NCBI RefSeq assembly: GCF_014926385.1
Contig: NZ_CP053291.1
Coordinates: forward strand, 1,674,001-1,738,000
Source of the DNA: Trueperella pecoris
Lineage (GTDB): Bacteria; Actinomycetota; Actinomycetes; Actinomycetales; Actinomycetaceae
Direction of reading: 5' to 3'
DNA: 64,000 nucleotides
Shown: positions 26,530-35,450 of the stretch, piece after piece
Layout: every line of letters begins with the position of its first letter
How positions within the stretch are numbered: the stretch's first letter is position 1
Translations under genes and position numbers: made by a program
The notes under the pieces: generated by a model
Database searches by the model: none
What the model was told of the DNA's origin: nothing
The model's input: only the letters and a program-made list of their open reading frames with translations

Positions 26530-26557
26530 TGTGGCCCGATCCGAAGATCGGGCCACA
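26530..26557 (-). terminator. ppdK terminator
   Basis: A 12-bp perfect stem (26530-26541 with 26546-26557) and a CGAA tetraloop lie 70 bases past the ppdK stop. On the minus strand it is followed within about 15 bases by a short T-rich stretch (gtgttttctt). It is a good intrinsic terminator candidate for ppdK. Confidence 0.75.
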
Positions 26558-26627
26558 CCCGTATCGAACGTCGCGGGCTACCGTGGCCTACGCGCCAGTG
26601 CGCGCGAGCCTCGACCCGCTGATGCCA

Positions 26628-29360
26628 CTACACGTGGTCGAAGCGGCGCTCGTAGGTGGTCTCGTTTTCGATGGCGGCACGGCCAGCCTCGAGGCGGGCG
26701 ACCGGCACGCGGAAGGGCGAGCAGGAGACGTAGTTGAGGCCGACCTTCTCGAAGAAGTGGATCGAGCTCGGGTCGCCGCCGTGCTCACCACACACGCCCA
26801 TCTTCATGTCGGGCTTGGTGTGGCGGCCGCGCTGGACACCCATGTCAACCATCGCACCCACGCCGCCGAGGTCCACGGACTCGAACGGCGAAACGCCGAA
26901 CACGCCATAGTCGAAGTACTCGTTGAAGAAGGTGCCTTCGACGTCGTCGCGCGAGAAGCCCCAGGTGGTCTGAGTCAGGTCGTTGGTGCCGAAGGAGAAG
27001 AAGTCGGATTCGGCTGCGATCGTGTCGGCGGAGACGGCTGCGCGCGGCAGCTCGATCATGTTGCCGATCGGCAGGTCGAGCTCAACCCCGGTTTCGGCGG
27101 AGACCTCGGCGATGACTTCGAGGGCCATGTCGCGCACGATCTGGAGTTCACGCACGCCGCCGATGAGCGGGACCATGATCTCCGGCTTGGGGTCCTTGCC
27201 TTCCTTCTTTAGCTGTGCGGCAGCTTCGGAGATGGCGCGCACCTGGAGGCGGATGAGGCCCGGGATCTTCAGGCCGAGGCGGACGCCGCGCAGGCCGAGC
27301 ATCGGGTTCTGCTCGTGGTGGCTCTTGACGGCGGCGAGGAGCTCGCGCTCTTCGTCGGTGATCTCTTCGCCCTTGGCTTCCTTGACGGCGAGCTTGACCG
27401 AGATCTCGGTGAGGTCGGGCAGGAACTCGTGCAGCGGCGGGTCGATGAGGCGCACGGTGACGGGCAGGCCGTCCATGGCGGCGAAGATGCCGATGAAGTC
27501 CTCGCGCTGGTACGGCAGGAGTTCGGCGAGGGCGGCGGTCTGGGTCTCTTCGTCGTGGGCGAGGATCATCTTCTCGATGAGCTTGCGGCGCTCGCCGAGG
27601 AACATGTGCTCAGTGCGGCACAGGCCGATGCCTTGGGCGCCGAAGTCGCGGGCGCGCTGGGCGTCTTCGGGCGAGTCGGCGTTGGCGCGCACGAGCATGC
27701 GGCGCTTTTCGTCGGCGTGGCGCATGATGCGGTCCACGGCACCCACAAGGTCCTTGTCGTCATCCGACGACGCCGCGGCCAGGCCCGCCTCCAGGCCTTC
27801 GGCGAGGTAGGTGGTCACCGGGGAGTCGGTCACAGCAACGGCGCCTTCGAAGACTTCGCCGGTGGTGCCGTCGATGGCGATGATGTCGCCGACCTTGAAT
27901 TCCTTGCCGGAGGACTTGACCTTCATGGTGCCGGCAATTTCGTCTACCAGGAGGTCATCGGCGCCGACCACGCAGCAGCGGCCCATGCCACGCGCCACGA
28001 CGGCGGCGTGGGAGGTCTTGCCGCCACGAGCGGTGAGGATGCCTTCGGAGACGACCATGCCCTGGAGGTCCTCGGGGTTGGTTTCGCGGCGAACGAGCAC
28101 AACCTTGGCGCCTGCCTGGGTGCGGGCAACGGCGGTGGCGTTGTCCATGACGATCTCGCCCACGGCTGCGCCCGGCGAGGCGGGCATGCCGCGGGTGATG
28201 GTGGTCTTGGCGGCGGACTTGTCGAACTGCGGGAAGAGCAACGAGGTGAGCTGCTCGCCGGTCACGCGGGTGACGGCTTCGTCGCGGGTGATGAGTCGCT
28301 CGTCGACGAGCTGGTCCGCCACGCGGAAGGCCGCGGCCGGGGTGCGCTTGCCGACGCGGGTCTGCAACATCCACAGCTTGCCGCGCTGGACGGTGAACTC
28401 GATATCGCACAGGTCGCGGTAGTGGGTTTCGAGGCGGTCCATGATGGCGAGCAGCTCGTCGTAGGACTTCTTGTCGATCTCGCCGAGCGCGGCCAGCGGG
28501 AGCGTGTTGCGGATGCCCGCGACGACGTCTTCGCCCTGGGCGTTCTCGAGGTAGTCGCCGTAGACGCCGGAGTGGCCGGTGGAGGGGTCACGCGTGAAGC
28601 ACACGCCCGTGCCGGAGCCTTCGCCCATGTTGCCGAAGACCATGGTCTGGACGTTGACGGCGGTTCCGATGTCGTTGGGGATGTGCTCGCGGCGGCGGTA
28701 GATGCGCGCGCGGTCGGTGTTCCAAGAGTTGAAGACGGCCTCGACGGCGAGGTCGAGCTGCTCGCGCGGGTCCTGCGGGAAGTCCTTGCCGGTTGCTTCC
28801 TTGACGATCGCCTTGAATTCGACGACGAGGCGCTGGAGGTCCTCAGTGGTCATGTCGGGGTCGCCGGCGTAGCCCTTTTCGGCCTGGAGGGCATGGAGGG
28901 CGTCGGCGAAGGGCTCGCCTTCGATGTGGAGGACGGTCTTGCCGAACATCTGGATGAGGCGGCGGTAGGAGTCCCAGGCGAAGCGCTCGTCGCCCGACTG
29001 TTCGGCCAGGCCGATGACGGATTCGTCGTTGAGGCCGATGTTGAGGACGGTCTCCATCATGCCGGGCATGGAGAACTTTGCACCGGAGCGGACGGACATG
29101 AGCAGCGGGTCCGACGGGTCGCCCAGACGCTTGCCCATCTTCGATTCGACTTCGCGGATTGCTCCGGTGACCTGCACGTCGAGCACCTCGGGCGCCGCAC
29201 CTTCGGTGAGGTAGACGCGGCAGGCTTCGGTGGTGATGGTGAAGCCGGGAGGCACGGGCAAGCCAAGGTTGGTCATCTCTGCGAGGTTTGCGCCCTTACC
29301 GCCGAGCAGGTCCTTCTGGTCCTTATCGCCCTCGGTAAAGTCGTATACGTACTTTGTCAT
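26628..29360 (-). CDS. ppdK: pyruvate, phosphate dikinase
   Basis: A 910-residue enzyme interconverting pyruvate, ATP and Pi with PEP, AMP and PPi. The N-terminal ATP-binding domain starts GGKGANLAEM near residue 19. The swivelling phosphohistidine domain has GGKTSHAAVVARGMG (His near residue 455), and the C-terminal PEP/pyruvate barrel ends with the catalytic Cys in MGVCGEHGGDP. The start is the ATG at 29360 with GGAGGGAAG upstream; longer frames run into the promoter. The PPi-dependent dikinase commonly gives anaerobic or microaerophilic Actinobacteria a reversible step at the base of glycolysis. A terminator hairpin follows. No PPDK regulatory kinase gene lies nearby. Confidence 0.96.
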   Translation of the reverse strand: MTKYVYDFTEGDKDQKDLLGGKGANLAEMTNLGLPVPPGFTITTEACRVYLTEGAAPEVLDVQVTGAIREVESKMGKRLGDPSDPLLMSVRSGAKFSMPGMMETVLNIGLNDESVIGLAEQSGDERFAWDSYRRLIQMFGKTVLHIEGEPFADALHALQAEKGYAGDPDMTTEDLQRLVVEFKAIVKEATGKDFPQDPREQLDLAVEAVFNSWNTDRARIYRRREHIPNDIGTAVNVQTMVFGNMGEGSGTGVCFTRDPSTGHSGVYGDYLENAQGEDVVAGIRNTLPLAALGEIDKKSYDELLAIMDRLETHYRDLCDIEFTVQRGKLWMLQTRVGKRTPAAAFRVADQLVDERLITRDEAVTRVTGEQLTSLLFPQFDKSAAKTTITRGMPASPGAAVGEIVMDNATAVARTQAGAKVVLVRRETNPEDLQGMVVSEGILTARGGKTSHAAVVARGMGRCCVVGADDLLVDEIAGTMKVKSSGKEFKVGDIIAIDGTTGEVFEGAVAVTDSPVTTYLAEGLEAGLAAASSDDDKDLVGAVDRIMRHADEKRRMLVRANADSPEDAQRARDFGAQGIGLCRTEHMFLGERRKLIEKMILAHDEETQTAALAELLPYQREDFIGIFAAMDGLPVTVRLIDPPLHEFLPDLTEISVKLAVKEAKGEEITDEERELLAAVKSHHEQNPMLGLRGVRLGLKIPGLIRLQVRAISEAAAQLKKEGKDPKPEIMVPLIGGVRELQIVRDMALEVIAEVSAETGVELDLPIGNMIELPRAAVSADTIAAESDFFSFGTNDLTQTTWGFSRDDVEGTFFNEYFDYGVFGVSPFESVDLGGVGAMVDMGVQRGRHTKPDMKMGVCGEHGGDPSSIHFFEKVGLNYVSCSPFRVPVARLEAGRAAIENETTYERRFDHV

Positions 29361-29535
29361 CTTCCCTCCGTTGGGATTGTGGGATTTCGTTCGTATCCAG
29401 TGTTCACGTGGGTGGCAGCTGCCACCGCGCACCGCCCAATAATCTACCACCGGGCAGGAGGATGTGCGACTTTCGACCCGGGTGCCCGCGGTGCCGCAAA
29501 CCAGCCCAAGTAACTACGCTCTTGACGTAAGCCGA

Positions 29536-29573
29536 CATGTGCGAGCGCACATGACCAGCAGCAGGACTATAAT
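29536..29573 (+). promoter_or_regulatory. TATAAT promoter element with upstream 18-bp palindrome
   Basis: A perfect TATAAT lies at 29568-29573. The perfect inverted repeat catgtgcg-ag-cgcacatg at 29536-29553 covers the place where the -35 element would be. No standard -35 hexamer is visible, so the promoter may depend on, or be blocked by, a protein at the palindrome. It points toward the PLD-like gene at 29745, leaving a leader of about 165 bases. Confidence 0.55.
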
Positions 29574-29744
29574 CGTGTTATTCAATTTTCTTTACTGCTT
29601 TTCTCTAAAGTCGTTAAGTAAACGGCCCGAACGTGGCTTTTTACGCCAGAATGTGACCCCCGGTAATGCGGCCGAGGCGCCATTATTAAAGGTTTCTTCA
29701 AGGCGCGAAACGGCCCCGGAACTTGACCACACGGATGTGAGAAC

Positions 29745-31191
29745 ATGCAACGAAGACTCACCTACCTCCTCACCAGGATACTCCTGTACCTATTCCTTGC
29801 ATCCGTCCCGTTTCTCAAGCGCCTCCCGCTGTCACGGAAGTACACGGAGAATTTTTCGCTCGGCAGGTTCTACGCGAACGACGGCTCGGTCAACTACGCC
29901 ACGCTCATCGCCAACAACGACCGCGCGAGGATCGAGAGGCTGCGGGCCATCGAGCACGCGAAGGAAAAGATCAAGGTGGCGTGCTATCGGTTGAAGGCGG
30001 ATGCCTCGGGGAAATTATTTACGGCGAGCCTCGTCAACGCAGCCAAGAGGGGCGTGAAGATTGACATCATCCTCGACGGCCTCTCCCTCAAACTCAACGC
30101 CGGGAAGAATAAGTATTACAAGGCGCTGAACAGTTTCGAGAACGTCAACATCGTGGTCCACAATCCGTTGCGGTTCCTCAAACCGTGGACGCTGTTTGGG
30201 CGGATGCACGACAAATACATGATTGTTGAGGACAAGCTGGCGTTCGTGGGCGGCAGGAACATCGAGGATCGATTCCTTGTTCACGACGCCGACACCGCGT
30301 ACGACTGGGACGTGCTCGTCTACAGCGAGAAGCGGGCGCCGGACGACGTCGTCGCGCAACTGGACGACTATTTTGACGAGATGAAAAAGCGCGTCAGCAC
30401 GAGTCTGGATCGGGCGTGCCTGTTCGCAACTGATCGGGAAAACGCCAGGATCCTGGAGGAGCTCGACGGACTGTATCGTGAGGTGAAGGTCGAGAGTCCG
30501 GCGAACTACGACGTCGTCGACTATCGGGAAACTGACGCGGGTGGAGAGTGTGGCGCTGATTAAGAACCCGGTGGGGGCGGCCGCGAAGGCGCCCGAGAGT
30601 CTGCACGACATCAGCGCGCTCATGCGCAACGCGAAGGCCAACGTACGGGGCCACACCCCTTACCTCATCGCGAACCAGCGGATGTACGACGTGCTCGCGG
30701 GAGCAGCGGCGCAGGTGCCGACGACGATCTTCACCAACTCGCCGTTCAACAACGCGAACGTCATCGGCGCGGGCGACTTCATCATCCAGAAGAACAAGAT
30801 CAAGAAGCTCGGCGCGGACGTGCTGCTGAGCTCGAAGGCGCGGTCGTACCACGGCAAGGTGTTCACGATCGACGACGAACTTATCGGGGTGGGGAGTTTT
30901 AACTGGGATATGCGGTCGGCGTATATCATCAGCGAAGTGATGCTCGTTGAGCGCGGGAGGGAGTTTTTCGCCGCGAACGTCGGGAAGCTGGATTTCTACG
31001 AGGCGGATGCCTACCAGCTGCAAAGGCAGCCCGACGCCGGAGCCGTGCGTAGCGCGGTTAAGGATGCGGGTGCGGCCGTGAAGGGCGCGGGGGCGCAAGC
31101 GGCGAACCGCATCAACCATGCGATCTACAGCAAGACTGCGCTGCTGACGCTGATCGTGACGACGCTGTACCCGTTCAGATTCCTGTTTTAG
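29745..31191 (+). pseudogene. phospholipase D-like (cardiolipin synthase family) gene with frameshift
   Basis: Two overlapping frames together encode one PLD-superfamily protein of about 480 residues. The first (29745-30563) has a hydrophobic N-terminal segment and the first HKD motif, MHDKYMIVEDKLAFVGG. The second (continuing from about 30540 to 31191) has the second HKD motif, YHGKVFTIDDELIGVGSFN, and ends with a membrane-like segment. Both motifs are needed for one active site. The change of frame falls at the G-run of gacgcgggtggag around 30536-30544, where skipping one G restores a continuous protein. This could be a pseudogene, a phase-variable gene or a sequencing error. An AT-rich leader precedes it. 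Confidence 0.75.
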
Positions 31192-31328
31192 GGCAGGCTG
31201 GCCGGGCGCCGGCTGCCGGCCGCCGAAAACTGCTCCCGCAACTTGAGCTTGCGCTCATCCCCCGCATAGCTCTGAAGAAACGCGGCCGCTTTGCAACTCC
31301 AGGTTGCCCGATTTCCGCGTGCACTTGC

Positions 31329-31409
31329 TTGACAGCAAAAATGTTTCTCTGTCTACTGAGGGAAGACCGCCCACGACTGGCGGTTGACCGCCTATTGCCG
31401 GCGGTTGAC
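31329..31409 (+). promoter_or_regulatory. promoter and operator repeats of the XRE regulator gene
   Basis: TTGACA at 31329-31334, a 17-base spacer and TCTACT at 31352-31357 form a plausible promoter. Downstream, the decamer ggcggttgac occurs at 31379-31388 and again at 31400-31409, 21 bases apart (two helical turns). The first copy is part of a perfect palindrome ggcggt-tg-accgcc (31379-31392). Placement between the promoter and the ATG at 31455 suggests autoregulation by the encoded protein. Confidence 0.55.
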
Positions 31410-31454
31410 ACCCGCTACTGTGAAAGAGCACCCACTCGAGAGGAAGTCGGACTG

Positions 31455-32096
31455 ATGGATCTTAATGACACTTTTGCACGGCATTTGAAGGCTGCCCGGA
31501 AGAGGCAGAACATCACGCAGGGTCACGTGGCGGATGTGCTGGGGGTGTCGCGTCAGGCGGTGTCGAGGTGGGAAAACGGTGATGGCTACCCTGAGGTGGA
31601 AAAACTGGTGCTGCTTGCGCGGGAGCTTGGAGTGTCGCTAGATAGTTTGTTTGCGTTGCCCGCAGCGCCGCATACGGATGGGTCGGAGCTGGAGGCGACG
31701 ACGGCCGAGGTGCAATCTGAGCCGAGCGGCGGGGCTGAGGCGTCGGCGTCGTCGACGCAATATGTGCGCGTGCTGCAGCCGTCGGAACGGATCGCGATCG
31801 AGTCCCCGGACGGCGAGAAGCTGTGCTTGTGTTATGACGTGCGGGCGACGAGGTCGTTCGGGACGGGCGAGATTAAGTACGCGCTGCTGGCGGTTACCGA
31901 AAAGGGGTTCTGGAACCGGAAGGAAGAAATCATCGGCTGGTACACCGACCTCGACGCGGCGAAGCGCGAAATCAAAGCCGTGTACGCCGCGATGGCGGCC
32001 GGTCATACGAGCTACGACCTACAATATTTCACGCCCATCGAGATGAAGGGCAGGTTCGGGGCGCCGCGGATAGCGGAGGAAACGCAGGAAGCGTGA
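31455..32096 (+). CDS. XRE family transcriptional regulator
   Basis: A 213-residue protein. Residues 8-62 form a Cro/C1-type helix-turn-helix (TQGHVADVLGVSRQAVSRWE). A Ser/Ala-rich linker follows to about residue 100, and then a C-terminal domain of unknown type with EGFWNRKEEIIGWYTDL-like sequence. The ATG at 31455 is chosen because the longer frame would begin inside the -35 element. Operator-like repeats precede the gene. A diverged copy of its last about 90 bases lies at 32687, so the locus has been duplicated or recombined. Its targets are unknown. Confidence 0.85.
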   Translation: MDLNDTFARHLKAARKRQNITQGHVADVLGVSRQAVSRWENGDGYPEVEKLVLLARELGVSLDSLFALPAAPHTDGSELEATTAEVQSEPSGGAEASASSTQYVRVLQPSERIAIESPDGEKLCLCYDVRATRSFGTGEIKYALLAVTEKGFWNRKEEIIGWYTDLDAAKREIKAVYAAMAAGHTSYDLQYFTPIEMKGRFGAPRIAEETQEA

Positions 32097-32247
32097 AGTG
32101 GCGAACGGCTATGTGAGACCGCGCGTGGCGGGCTGCGCGGAAAACCTGAAAAACGACTGCTAGGAATCTTGAAAATCGGCTGGTAGCGTCTGTGTGCGGC
32201 TTTCCTCTTGATGCCGGCATGAAAACCAGTAAGATTTATACATCAGC

Positions 32248-32306
32248 GCCTCCCCAAGGTTAGAACCTAAACTCTTAGGTTTCCTCAAATGCGGGAGGCC
32301 AATTTT
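32248..32306 (+). terminator. compound hairpin with T-tract downstream of the XRE gene
   Basis: An outer stem pairs gcctccc (32248-32254) with gggaggc (32293-32299) and is followed by ccaatttttatt. Inside it, aacctaa (32264-32270) pairs with ttaggtt (32275-32281) around actc. The T-run after the outer stem makes it a terminator candidate for rightward transcription. The inner hairpin gives room for an alternative fold. Confidence 0.55.
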
Positions 32307-32359
32307 TATTCTTCTCCCGCAGAGGCAATCAGAATCGGCGGCGGAGGCTTTTTGCCTGT

Positions 32360-32521
32360 ATGAATTCTGCGGAGGTCACCGCCGACGACGTCAAGCACCT
32401 CAACTGGCTCGAGACCAAACTTGGCGACAGGCTACTCGACGAAGTGCTGGTCTACACCGGGCGGGTGGCGTACCGGCGACCCGACGGCGTTGCGGTGGTT
32501 CCGCTGGCCATGCTCGGCTGA
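32360..32521 (+). pseudogene. C-terminal fragment of a DUF4143-type ATPase
   Basis: A 53-codon frame ends LVYTGRVAYRRPDGVAVVPL followed by AMLG and a stop. This is the standard C-terminal end of the AAA ATPases with a DUF4143 domain that are common in actinobacterial genomes (about 400 residues when complete). The ATPase core and most of DUF4143 are absent, so this is the remnant left by a deletion or insertion. Confidence 0.7.
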
Positions 32522-32540
32522 GGGCGTGCACGGCTTCGCG

Positions 32541-32606
32541 ACGACGACGGCCGAGGTGTGGGTGACGACGACGGCCGAGGTGTGGGTGACGACGGCGGCT
32601 CGAGGT
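32541..32606. repeat. 24-bp tandem repeats
   Basis: The unit acgacgacggccgaggtgtg plus ggtg occurs at 32541-32564 and again, identical, at 32565-32588. A degenerate third copy follows to about 32606. It lies directly after the DUF4143 fragment, and a related acgacgacgg core recurs near 32622. Confidence 0.85.
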
Positions 32607-32686
32607 TGAGGGGCGCGTTCGCGACGACGACGGCGGGGCGCGGGGAACACACGGAGAGCGACGAGCCTCAGATTTTCCGGGCGAAC

Positions 32687-32799
32687 CGAGCTATGACCTA
32701 CAGTTTTTCACACCCGTGGAGATGAAGGGCAGGTTCGGGGCGCCGCGGGTGAGGCGGAAACGCCGGAGGCATGAGGCTGGCGTCCGATCCCGCGCTTGA
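32687..32799 (+). pseudogene. diverged duplicate of the XRE gene 3' end
   Basis: Bases 32687-32774 align to 32008-32096, the last codons of the XRE gene. The fragment encodes SYDLQFFTPVEMKGRFGAPR against SYDLQYFTPIEMKGRFGAPR in the intact gene. After that point a small deletion shifts the frame, and it ends at a stop at 32797-32799. No helix-turn-helix part is present. It is a remnant of a paralogue or of a duplication at the island boundary. Confidence 0.8.
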
Positions 32800-32915
32800 C
32801 GCCTTATTTCGCTAGGTCCCGACGCAGCTATTCTTCGTCGACTTCGATGAGGTCTGTCAAGATCGCATTCATCAAGTTAGGATTACCCCATGAATGGGAC
32901 CAGAGATCGGAATCG

Positions 32916-35450
32916 CTATAGTGCGGGGATCTCTGTCGGAACCGGAACTTGAAGCTGAGTAGCGATTGGCGTATACAAGTCCACATCCTGCCGCTCCGTC
33001 TGAAGCGAGATCAAAAGCGCGTATCGGACGGGTTGATCGCGACGATCTTTCCGACGGTTGTTTTTCCACCATCCACCAACCGGATAAACCGCCACGTTAT
33101 TGCAGTGGGCTAACTCAGCGCCGGCGCCAGTCCAGTCGTCTTGGTGCAAAGAGCCTAAATGCCGGCCTTGCGCGCCGAGAAACCAACGGCCTGACTCATT
33201 CGGTCGCGACCCATGTTCTTCATTCTGGGCCTCCTGATTAATTCGTTTGATAAATTCGGCTTGGTTCTCCAATCGGCCTTGAAGATCAAACCGCAGACCA
33301 TGGGATGCATACTGATACTTGTTACGCCAACCTCGCCGGGACGCCGAGGGCTCTACAAAATATGACAGTGTGACTCGGAGGCGGACTTCGCTATCCCCGA
33401 GCTGTTGAAGGACATCAGTTGGCCAAGGCAACGGGTGGAGACGGAACTGCCGCATTGTGTACCGGTCACCGCTGAACGGCGTGAAGTGATCTTGAATAAT
33501 GAGTGTGACTGCATTTCGTCCCGAGTTCAACACAGCTTCTTCCGATGGAACACCCCAACCAAACTGACGAAGAAGATCTTGGCGTGTGCTCTTTCTATGA
33601 TCTGTTTTGAGCTGTTGAATCATCGAGTCCGTCCACTCTGCCGAGTGTGTCAAGAGACCTCGCACTGTTTCCGGCCAATACAACGGGTACCGTTGCATTG
33701 TTAAAGCCGCCAGCCGGGAGGCCTGTGCAGTTGCAGCGCTCGTAGCGTTAGCAGAGGTTATACCAACATTTGACTTACGCCCAGTCGTGCGTAACGAGAG
33801 TGAAGGTAACCTTGTCTCAAACATCCCGGCGTCGTCTGTCAAAACGTTGCCACCCTCCATACAGATATCCGGTTTAATTGGCCATCTGTTCTTATCAAAC
33901 TGACACGAGGTTGACGTATGTGGCGAGATGTCTCCTGATTCTGCTAGGACCCTCCAACCAGCGTACTGCGGGTCAGATGGGGCATTGGTAAGTTCGGTGT
34001 AAGCACCAACAGTAAGGGCATTCCAAGCCTGGCCAGGATCTTGAATGAGGGTATTCTGACAATTCTTACGGTAATCGGAGTCGTATTTAGGCACGTTTCC
34101 AACGGAGACCACAATGAGTCGGGCCGATGCGGGATCAGGCTCCGATAACAGCTGGAGTTCGTCGTTGTCTCGAACAATTTCCGTACCTACAGCTAGCGCA
34201 TCAACTGAAGCCGACCATAACGTTGGCCGACCAGGAACGTCCGGTTTGTCGCTTAATGTCAGGCTGAATACTCTTTTGCGATCAGGACTCGTTGCTTCCG
34301 GCCGATTAACCGCTTCAACTGTGGCAGTGCCATAATCACGCCGTTCTACCCACTGCTCATCGCCCCTTGGCCACATTCGCACTGATTCGAGCCGATGATG
34401 AAGCGTCACACGTCTCGATCCCTCGAGTAGTGGATCAAGATTCCCGAAAAGGGCAAGGCCAGCCATCGCTGTACCGTGTCCTTGAATCTGTGCATCAGTT
34501 ACAGAAGGACCGTAAATCGAGTGCTGGTCATCAGCAGATAAAGATCCTTCGAGAAGTACATGGGCACGAAAAACACCCGTATCTAAAAGGCACACGGCTG
34601 GCATTTCGTCAGGAGCAACAACGATCCTTTGCGAAAGGTCGTCAATGTACTCGGTCTGTTCATCGTCACTCAGATCCTCCACCGTCTCAATAAATTGAGC
34701 CCGCCGAATTTCGGTTACAGGAACCGAGGTAACCGGAAGTATCTTTAATTGCTCCCATGATGCTTCCACCCACACAATAAGGCGATCGCTAAAACGATAT
34801 TTACTGAGACGAGCCCTAAGCTCGTATGCGTCAACAAATCCTTTCCAAGTTTCAACATGCTCATGTGATCCGTCGAGCCATAGCGCCCACCATTGCTTGC
34901 CCGATCTCGGCGGTTCTCCCTCAGACGTCCATAGATCCTCTAGAACAGCTGTGCGAATACGCGAGATATTCGCGACGAGGCCCTCGTTCTTTGGTCTACC
35001 TGTGCGCGTGTTCTTTTCGTCGTTGAGGTAATCCTCAAAGAGTTTCAAAAACTGCGAACGATACGAGTCGGATACCCAAACGGTAGCCGTCTCAGGATGT
35101 CCATTCTGAGCTTCTCGCACCGATAGCAACAACCACTTTGGCTTGCTTGCTCTCCCGCCCGTAAACCCGTTGAGGGAGTCGAGCTTCAATGGATACTTAG
35201 ATTCTTCTCCTTCAAGCACGATGATAGTGCCCGTTGCGCGCAGTTCCTCATCGGAAATATCTACCGTTGCAACTTTTTCATCGAAAGTAGCGAACACTTT
35301 CTCCGCAGAATGCTTCAGCGCCGCCCCATGAGCACAACGATCAACTTTACGGAGGGGCTTTCCCGCTCCGCCACCCCCTCGGTGGAAGCCCCTTGTTTCG
35401 GAAAAACCACGCACGTAGAGGTGATCAAGATTGCGGTGTACCTCAGCCAA
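32916..35450 (-). CDS. ietS: S8 family subtilisin-like serine protease (IetS component)
   Basis: An 844-residue cytosolic protease without a signal peptide. The catalytic triad is visible in order: Asp in CLLDTGV, His in IQGHGTAMAGLA, and Ser in SANATSAATAQ. An N-terminal domain of about 290 residues precedes the protease and a domain of about 200 residues follows it. The gene overlaps the upstream AAA ATPase by eight bases. This pairing (ATPase plus S8 protease) is the Iet system, first described as a plasmid toxin-antitoxin pair IetAS and later reported as an antiphage system (Gao and co-workers, 2020). Presumably the ATPase controls the protease. Base composition is AT-richer than neighbours. 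The IetS name rests on architecture and gene pairing. Confidence 0.85.
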   Translation of the reverse strand: MAEVHRNLDHLYVRGFSETRGFHRGGGGAGKPLRKVDRCAHGAALKHSAEKVFATFDEKVATVDISDEELRATGTIIVLEGEESKYPLKLDSLNGFTGGRASKPKWLLLSVREAQNGHPETATVWVSDSYRSQFLKLFEDYLNDEKNTRTGRPKNEGLVANISRIRTAVLEDLWTSEGEPPRSGKQWWALWLDGSHEHVETWKGFVDAYELRARLSKYRFSDRLIVWVEASWEQLKILPVTSVPVTEIRRAQFIETVEDLSDDEQTEYIDDLSQRIVVAPDEMPAVCLLDTGVFRAHVLLEGSLSADDQHSIYGPSVTDAQIQGHGTAMAGLALFGNLDPLLEGSRRVTLHHRLESVRMWPRGDEQWVERRDYGTATVEAVNRPEATSPDRKRVFSLTLSDKPDVPGRPTLWSASVDALAVGTEIVRDNDELQLLSEPDPASARLIVVSVGNVPKYDSDYRKNCQNTLIQDPGQAWNALTVGAYTELTNAPSDPQYAGWRVLAESGDISPHTSTSCQFDKNRWPIKPDICMEGGNVLTDDAGMFETRLPSLSLRTTGRKSNVGITSANATSAATAQASRLAALTMQRYPLYWPETVRGLLTHSAEWTDSMIQQLKTDHRKSTRQDLLRQFGWGVPSEEAVLNSGRNAVTLIIQDHFTPFSGDRYTMRQFRLHPLPWPTDVLQQLGDSEVRLRVTLSYFVEPSASRRGWRNKYQYASHGLRFDLQGRLENQAEFIKRINQEAQNEEHGSRPNESGRWFLGAQGRHLGSLHQDDWTGAGAELAHCNNVAVYPVGGWWKNNRRKDRRDQPVRYALLISLQTERQDVDLYTPIATQLQVPVPTEIPAL

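Noticed and set aside
27315-29513. Long open frame opposite ppdK (732 codons)
   Set aside because: Antisense shadow of ppdK with repetitive Gly/Val/Asp composition.
31188-31330. Minus-strand tail LQSYAGDERKLKLREQF after the PLD-like gene
   Set aside because: Possible C-terminal remnant, but too short and without a recognisable family.
32828-32930. Minus-strand frame ending LMNAILTDLIEVDEE after ietS
   Set aside because: It looks protein-like, but it is in another frame from ietS, has no start signal and is under 35 codons; possibly a remnant.
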